This document shows, piece after piece, positions 58,801-64,000 of a stretch of DNA of 64,000 nt. The notes under the pieces are model-generated. The model was not told the DNA's origin. It searched no databases and was given only the letters and a program-made list of their open reading frames with translations. The stretch comes from Polytrichum commune (Eukaryota; Streptophyta; Polytrichopsida; Polytrichales; Polytrichaceae). A program made the translations under genes and the position numbers. Location of the stretch: assembly GCA_950295325.1 (NCBI GenBank), contig OX485803.1, positions 28,208,001 to 28,272,000 on the forward strand, read 5' to 3'. Position 1 is the stretch's first letter; every line of letters begins with the position of its first letter.

Positions 58801-61448
58801 TGATTATGAACCTAAAAGTAGAAATACAACTAGGTTTATATGAATAATATGCATAGTATTTTTTCAAATCTAGGATAGATGATACATGTACCTTGTGTAT
58901 ATTTAATAATACCTATGCATAATTAATACCCCGTTATGTGGACCCACGTGGGTTCATACTTTTAACAATGGGTGCACCCTTTGAGGCAATGGATAGGTCT
59001 AGGGGTTTGTGTACATATCAAGTTTCTATACTCTTGGGTAGGTCATTTTTTTTTGTCCATTATTATGATGATGAAATGATAAAATTATATATTTTACAAT
59101 GTAAAGATTTTGTTGACATCTCACATTCTACAATTCAACACATCTAATGAATTTGGAAACATGGATTTGCACTTCAAATACCTAGAATATCCAAATGAGG
59201 TTAACTTGTCATGTCCATGAGAGTGGAGCTCGTAAGTGGTTTTTCTTCTCTTCTTCTTGTGATTGCTTCTTATTTTGGTAATGAGATTGTTCTTGCAAAC
59301 CAAGGTGTTTTCAGGGTTGTTGTAGCGTCAACGTTTGGATGTTGGTTTGGGGTACCCATTATTATTTTCAACATCAATACATTCCGACTACTACCTTTCC
59401 TCTACTTCTACATTATAACTTACATTGTGGTTCAACCGAGTGGGTTGGTGTTTCGTAGTGACAGCCATTGCCTACTTTTGTTCATACTAAATATGAGAGT
59501 GGATCAATATATGTCTTGTCAGTTTGATTGTCTAAAGTCAGGATAATGATTAGGCATTGAAATTGAGATGTGATTGTGTAGTATCGTTTATCTCTCAAGG
59601 AGAAGTTGGAGTGAAGAAAAGAGGAAAGAAAAAACACAAGTTGGCTAAAACATTGACCCCCAAGACTTAGTATATGGAAAGGGTCCATAAGATGCGCTGC
59701 AAAATTGGCATAGGTGGATTGAGTATCGACAACCAATTGACTTATTGGACTGGCCTTCCAATATGGAATTAGGATGATTAAAATATTAAAATAAGAATGG
59801 GTCAATGTGGACCTATGATTTGACATATCACTTAATGGTAAAGTTAGAAATCATCGTTGCATTTGCTTCAATGACTTATATTGTAGAATTATTTTGTTTG
59901 GGCTACATTGAATGGATGGACGAGTGTTCAATAATTTCATCAATGATAAGTAAATATGTCTTGCTAAGAGTAATTTAGCCATATACATATGATTAGGTTC
60001 TAAATGATTTATTATTTATTTTCACTTGTGTATGTATTCGAGGAGATTTTCCCAAAATGGCTCATGAATTGATCATGCCACTCTATTGAATGTGAGTGCT
60101 TTGCAAAGCTTAGCCTCATGGATATTGTATGCCTCATTTGGGCATTGACTGATGGATCTCCCATGTTTTGTCCCTCGCTAGATTTCTTGAAATTAACTTA
60201 TAGAATGTACATGTTGCCATGATAATCCTCTTGATGTAAGAATTTTGAATAACAACGTTACAACCATGACCCACTCTCATCTTACTATAGTAGCCTTGGA
60301 AGTGTAAGGTTGGAAAATGAATATCTTTTAGTCTTATCCTTTTGAGGACATAGGGCTGAATGTACACCATGTCTACACAATTTCTACAAGCCTTGCCAAG
60401 TCCCTAGATGATTTTTTTTAAAATTTAATTCCTAAATGGGGGCTTGGAACTTTATTTGTACGTTGTCTTCTAGCAAGGAGAAAATAAAAGTACGCTTATA
60501 TGTGATATAAATAATAAAAATACAAGATATGTATATTGTATCCATGGCACTCAAGTTGTGTATTTGAACCTAAATGTTTAGTATCAATAAGGCTATCAAT
60601 TGATTTGAAAAGGGCACTTGAAGAATAAGTTAATGTTATATAGGTTCATTATTGACACGAACGTTAATGACATGATAATAGTTAAAAATGCAAGTGTGTA
60701 ACCTAATACACGTTTTCGTGCATGGAGAAGTCAAGGTTTGGTCTCTTAAATGCTCAAGGATGAACCCTTAAACGTCACCAAGACCTCAACAAGCCTTTAC
60801 AAACCATAGAAAATGAAATTTGTTGCTTGTTAATTCCATTCTTAAGTCACATTTAGAAAGGTTACCCTTATCGAAATAGCTTATCCTTGTAGTGAGGTTC
60901 TCTGATTGAAGAAACATGTTAACAACAGATATAGACACGGTAAAGTGCAATGTAAAATATAACATATAATCCTTGTAACGTTTAGTATTTTAAACCACCA
61001 TTTCTACATATGTGTGTATGTTTATTTTTGTAAACTTTTGTAAATTTTCTTTTTTATACATATAAAATGGACCCCTTACTTCTTCAAAGTAGGCTCAACA
61101 TAGGTTAGTTTGAGCACACTTTACGCCTTGTCAAGAGGATAAATTTAGATTTTGACAACATTATGTTATAGTTCTTATGTGTTTTGCCAAATTTTCTTTT
61201 GTGTGAACAACATTTGAGCATTGAATGTCATTGAAGTCATCTCTCTTTCAAGAAAACTTGGAATTTTTTTGTTAAGGGTATCCCCCTAGAGAACCATTAG
61301 TTCTTGTAGTTTTGAAACTACAAGATTAATTTTGTTATTAGCTATGCATGTCACCCATGCTTTTAGACAATGTAAGTTGGGACTCATTGCAAGCCAATTA
61401 GAATCTAACAATAAGAATCTAGAATAAAAAGGTTACCCCTCATAGTTC
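55862..61448. other. Intergenic, no gene found
   Basis: Only short frames. The longest (59211-59546, plus) is hydrophobic and has no homology I recognise. A run of ten or more G lies near 57041-57052. No repeats or RNA genes that I can support. Confidence 0.35.
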
Positions 61449-61450
61449 TA

Positions 61451-62097
61451 TGGTAATCTCCCGCTTAAATATGTACTTTGAACCGGAGTTGTTGATGCGC
61501 ACTTAGTTGGTAGATGCGTACTTTACTAATATCGCTTTCTAGACCCTCTGATTCGATGAATTGCAATAGGAAACGGATGAAACTTGAGGCAACCTGCTTA
61601 ACCGAAGCCTAACGATGTGAAATCATTGCAAGTTGAGCAAGCCGAATGTGCCGAGCAAGCATGCGCTAAGGCGGGAGTGTGAAGTTAGTGAAGGTGCTAT
61701 ATGGAAAGTTATGGAAACGATGCGAATTGAAGAAGAACAACCTATTGATGACGAAATCCAACCTACATAGACATTTGTTGAATCCAAAAGTGCTACCGAC
61801 TTCAAAGGCTTTGAAGCACTACTATCCTTGACATCGACGACCAATTACTATGCTCCGATGTTCAAACAAAAGTTGGGTAGATGTATGATGGGCCGTGACG
61901 ATCGTTTGAGACGTTTCAACGAAACGTTAACAAATTGACAATGAATGTCAAGCGTAAAAAAATCATGCATTCACGGCAAACAACTCTGCATGACATGTTC
62001 AAATAATAAAGTATGAACCCTGATTTTTGTCAAAAATTGTGCACACTGAACCAGGATGCATACTTAAGCGGGTGCGTACTTAAGCGGGAGATTACTG
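61451..62097. mobile_element. pogo/Tc1-mariner-like non-autonomous element, 647 bp
   Basis: Ends TGGTAATCTCCCGCTTAA and (reverse complement) CAGTAATCTCCCGCTTAA, each flanked by TA (61449-61450 and 62098-62099). Inside, a plus-strand remnant of about 55 codons (FVESKSATDF, NYYAPMFKQKLG), then a stop and a TLHDMF tail, resembles the C-terminal end of pogo-type transposases. It is an internally deleted derivative. Confidence 0.75.
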
Positions 62098-62840
62098 TAA
62101 AATCCTAGCGTGGAATTATTTAATGTGAGCCGCTATACTTGTCTAGTCAGGTTGGAATAACATGGGTCCAAGACCCGGGTCTTCCCTTAACCTTCCTTGA
62201 GACTTTTGACAAACACCTCAAATAGAATAAAGTAGTCACCTTACATTTTGAATTAATAAATTACCCATTTGTTTTCATAAAAATAATTATTTTTCTACTA
62301 AAAATTTAGATAGTTTAGAAATGATGTTGCCCATGTTAATTCTCATTATGAAAATTAGTGTGGGCTCTAGAAAATTAATACAAAGCTCAATAATGGGACT
62401 ATTTAGTGCACCTATCATAACAATGTGATATTTTGACATTGTAGTCTTTGGCCACAATTTTATGTTCGTTGTTTATTTGATCTTTTGGCACTCACAAGTT
62501 TGTATCATTGCCTATGGTCTTTACATACAATGTTGGCTAAATCCATATTATGAAATATTATGTTCATTAGAGTTATTATCTAACTAATCATGTGTTTGGG
62601 ATGGAGTTCAATCAGGAGTTATCCATCCGACCCTAGTTTGACAAGTAATTTTTAACTGTGCCTACTCATAGTCGACCAAATAAATGGACGATTGACCTTG
62701 AAAATTCAAGGTGAGGCAAGGGCATGGACCACGGTGGACCGCCCGGTTCCCATATTTAGACCTGTGCTAGGTGGCCACGATTTATGAGTGATATCATTGG
62801 TTGATGTTATCACGTGGGGGCGGCAAGGCCTAAATATGGG
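62098..62840. other. Intergenic with a small inverted repeat
   Basis: No gene. CCCATATTTAGACCT (about 62749) and AGGCCTAAATATGGG (about 62826) are nearly complementary and could form a stem with a loop of about 60 bases. Confidence 0.35.
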
Positions 62841-63222
62841 CGTTTCCAATGAAATTCACATTCCCAATGGCAAATTAACGTTTCCACATGACTAGACAAC
62901 GTTCCCAATGACTTTTTAGCGTTCCTAATGACAATTCAACGTTCCCAATGATAAAATCAACGTTCCCATTGACTTTTTAGGGTTCCCACATGACAAACTC
63001 AATGTTCCCGGTGACATCTCTACGTTCCCACATGACGTAACCTACAAAATAAAGTTTCGAACGATCCAAATGGGTTCCTGATGATAAAATCAGCGTTCCC
63101 AATCATATATGAACGTTCTCACATGATGTAGCAAATTAAATTAAGTTCCCTACACTTCAAACGGGTTCCCAATGATAGAATCAACATCCCCTTTCCCATA
63201 TCAACGTTCCCACATACTTTAG
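62841..63222. repeat. Minisatellite based on ACGTTCCCAATGA
   Basis: About 15 imperfect units of 20-30 bp containing CGTTCCCA(A/C)(T/A)GA, with variable spacers. No coding sense is seen. Confidence 0.75.
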
Positions 63223-64000
63223 CCTATAAATAAAGATCCTTGTGTTTTAAAATTTTACAATGGGGGCATTCACGACATAACATTAAGTATTAAGTCCGGA
63301 TTGACATTTTTAAAAGGGCATCAAACCGGTGCGTGCCAGTTTGATGCTTTTTCAAAAGCAAAGACAACACTAAGTTTCACTTTTACTTAGGTTATTTTTT
63401 ATCTATTTGGGTAGTTACTTTTAATGCTTAGAAATCATTTTGTCGGTCTCTAGGACAAAACTAATGCCAAGTGGTGGTAAATGTTCTAATCTAGGCTAAA
63501 TTACGATCTAAATAGCTATAAAGCAACGGGAAAGTTGGTGAGGTCAAAAAGGTAGTTGCACTTTTTAGAAAAATCTCCCAAAACATGCATTGTAAACCTC
63601 TTTGATACCTTTTTAAAACTTCTATATTTGATTCATTATGCATTCATTCACCTTTGCTTTGCAACCGTTTCCCTTCTTGTTGAGGTAAATTTGTGGGTAC
63701 TCAAAGGGTATCCTCCTAGCATTGTTACTTAATGTTATGGATTGGGATACCAAGAATGAGTATCTAATGGTTAAAAGAACTAAAGTAGATAACTTTATGT
63801 AGTTGGTATGCTTAGATTTGTATTGTGGAGTATATTTTATATTAAACCTACATTTAATACACTGACAAAGTTAAATTACAAGGAATAGAGTTATCTAAGA
63901 TATCATTTTTATTTCTTAATGGACATCTATGGTTGTTGTTAGAATTGTTCACCTTAGGGTTAAGAAATGAAAATGACAACAAAAATTAATTAACATGATC
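63223..64000. other. Intergenic, nothing recognised
   Basis: AT-rich to the window end. No gene, repeat or RNA seen. Confidence 0.35.

Noticed and set aside
59211-59546. Hydrophobic 111-codon ORF as a membrane protein
   Set aside because: No conserved motif, no splice context, and a T-rich composition that gives hydrophobic codons by chance.

Overview
The window looks like AT-rich nuclear DNA of a green plant. It has spliced genes with GT-AG introns, a TIR-NB-LRR immune receptor, a Ty3/gypsy LTR retrotransposon, MULE-type transposons, and TTA/TA-flanked MITEs. The receptor's TIR domain opens with a VFLNHRGPDVK-type motif. From memory this is common in bryophyte, lycophyte, fern and gymnosperm receptors, so I favour a non-angiosperm land plant or a streptophyte alga. 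The species cannot be fixed from the sequence alone.

Layout. At 1-5.3 kb there are two direct duplications: an exon-like segment (1161-1550 and 2170-2560) and about 1 kb just upstream of the receptor (about 3400-4340 and 4500-5370). A four-exon TIR-NB-LRR gene lies at 5384-11772. Its LRR part is a 213-bp tandem array that continues, frameshifted, to about 13830. From 14 to 23.7 kb I see no convincing gene, only a 526-bp MITE, minisatellites and microsatellites.

The main find is at 23.7-55.9 kb, a stack of nested mobile elements. A roughly 1.4-kb TTA-flanked element holds a 142-bp tandem repeat. A large MULE-like transposon (24323-55050, 10-bp target duplication) is inserted in that repeat. 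A second, related transposon (30182-46651, 9-10 bp duplication) is inserted in a coding exon of the first. Each large element carries two head-to-head genes. One is a MULE-type transposase with an N-terminal zinc-binding region and a C-terminal SWIM zinc finger. The other is a spliced protein ending in a beta-class amino (N4-cytosine/N6-adenine type) DNA methyltransferase domain, with a ParB-like GNHR region in the fuller copy. Both methyltransferase genes have an array of short palindromes sharing the core CGTYAACG downstream of exon 1. The two elements differ a lot in sequence but match in gene order, exon phases and palindrome position. This argues for an established family of methyltransferase-carrying transposons rather than a chance capture. 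I know of no described MULE with this gene set, but could not search.

Both elements are damaged. The outer methyltransferase is split by the inner element and has an in-frame TAG. The outer transposase has three stops and a 1.26-kb MITE. The inner methyltransferase has lost its middle, where a truncated gypsy retrotransposon (LTR 39214-40199, pol remnants to about 44140) now sits. The inner transposase is intact except for one missing base in a homopolymer. From 55.9 to 64 kb I see no gene, only a 647-bp pogo-like element and a minisatellite.
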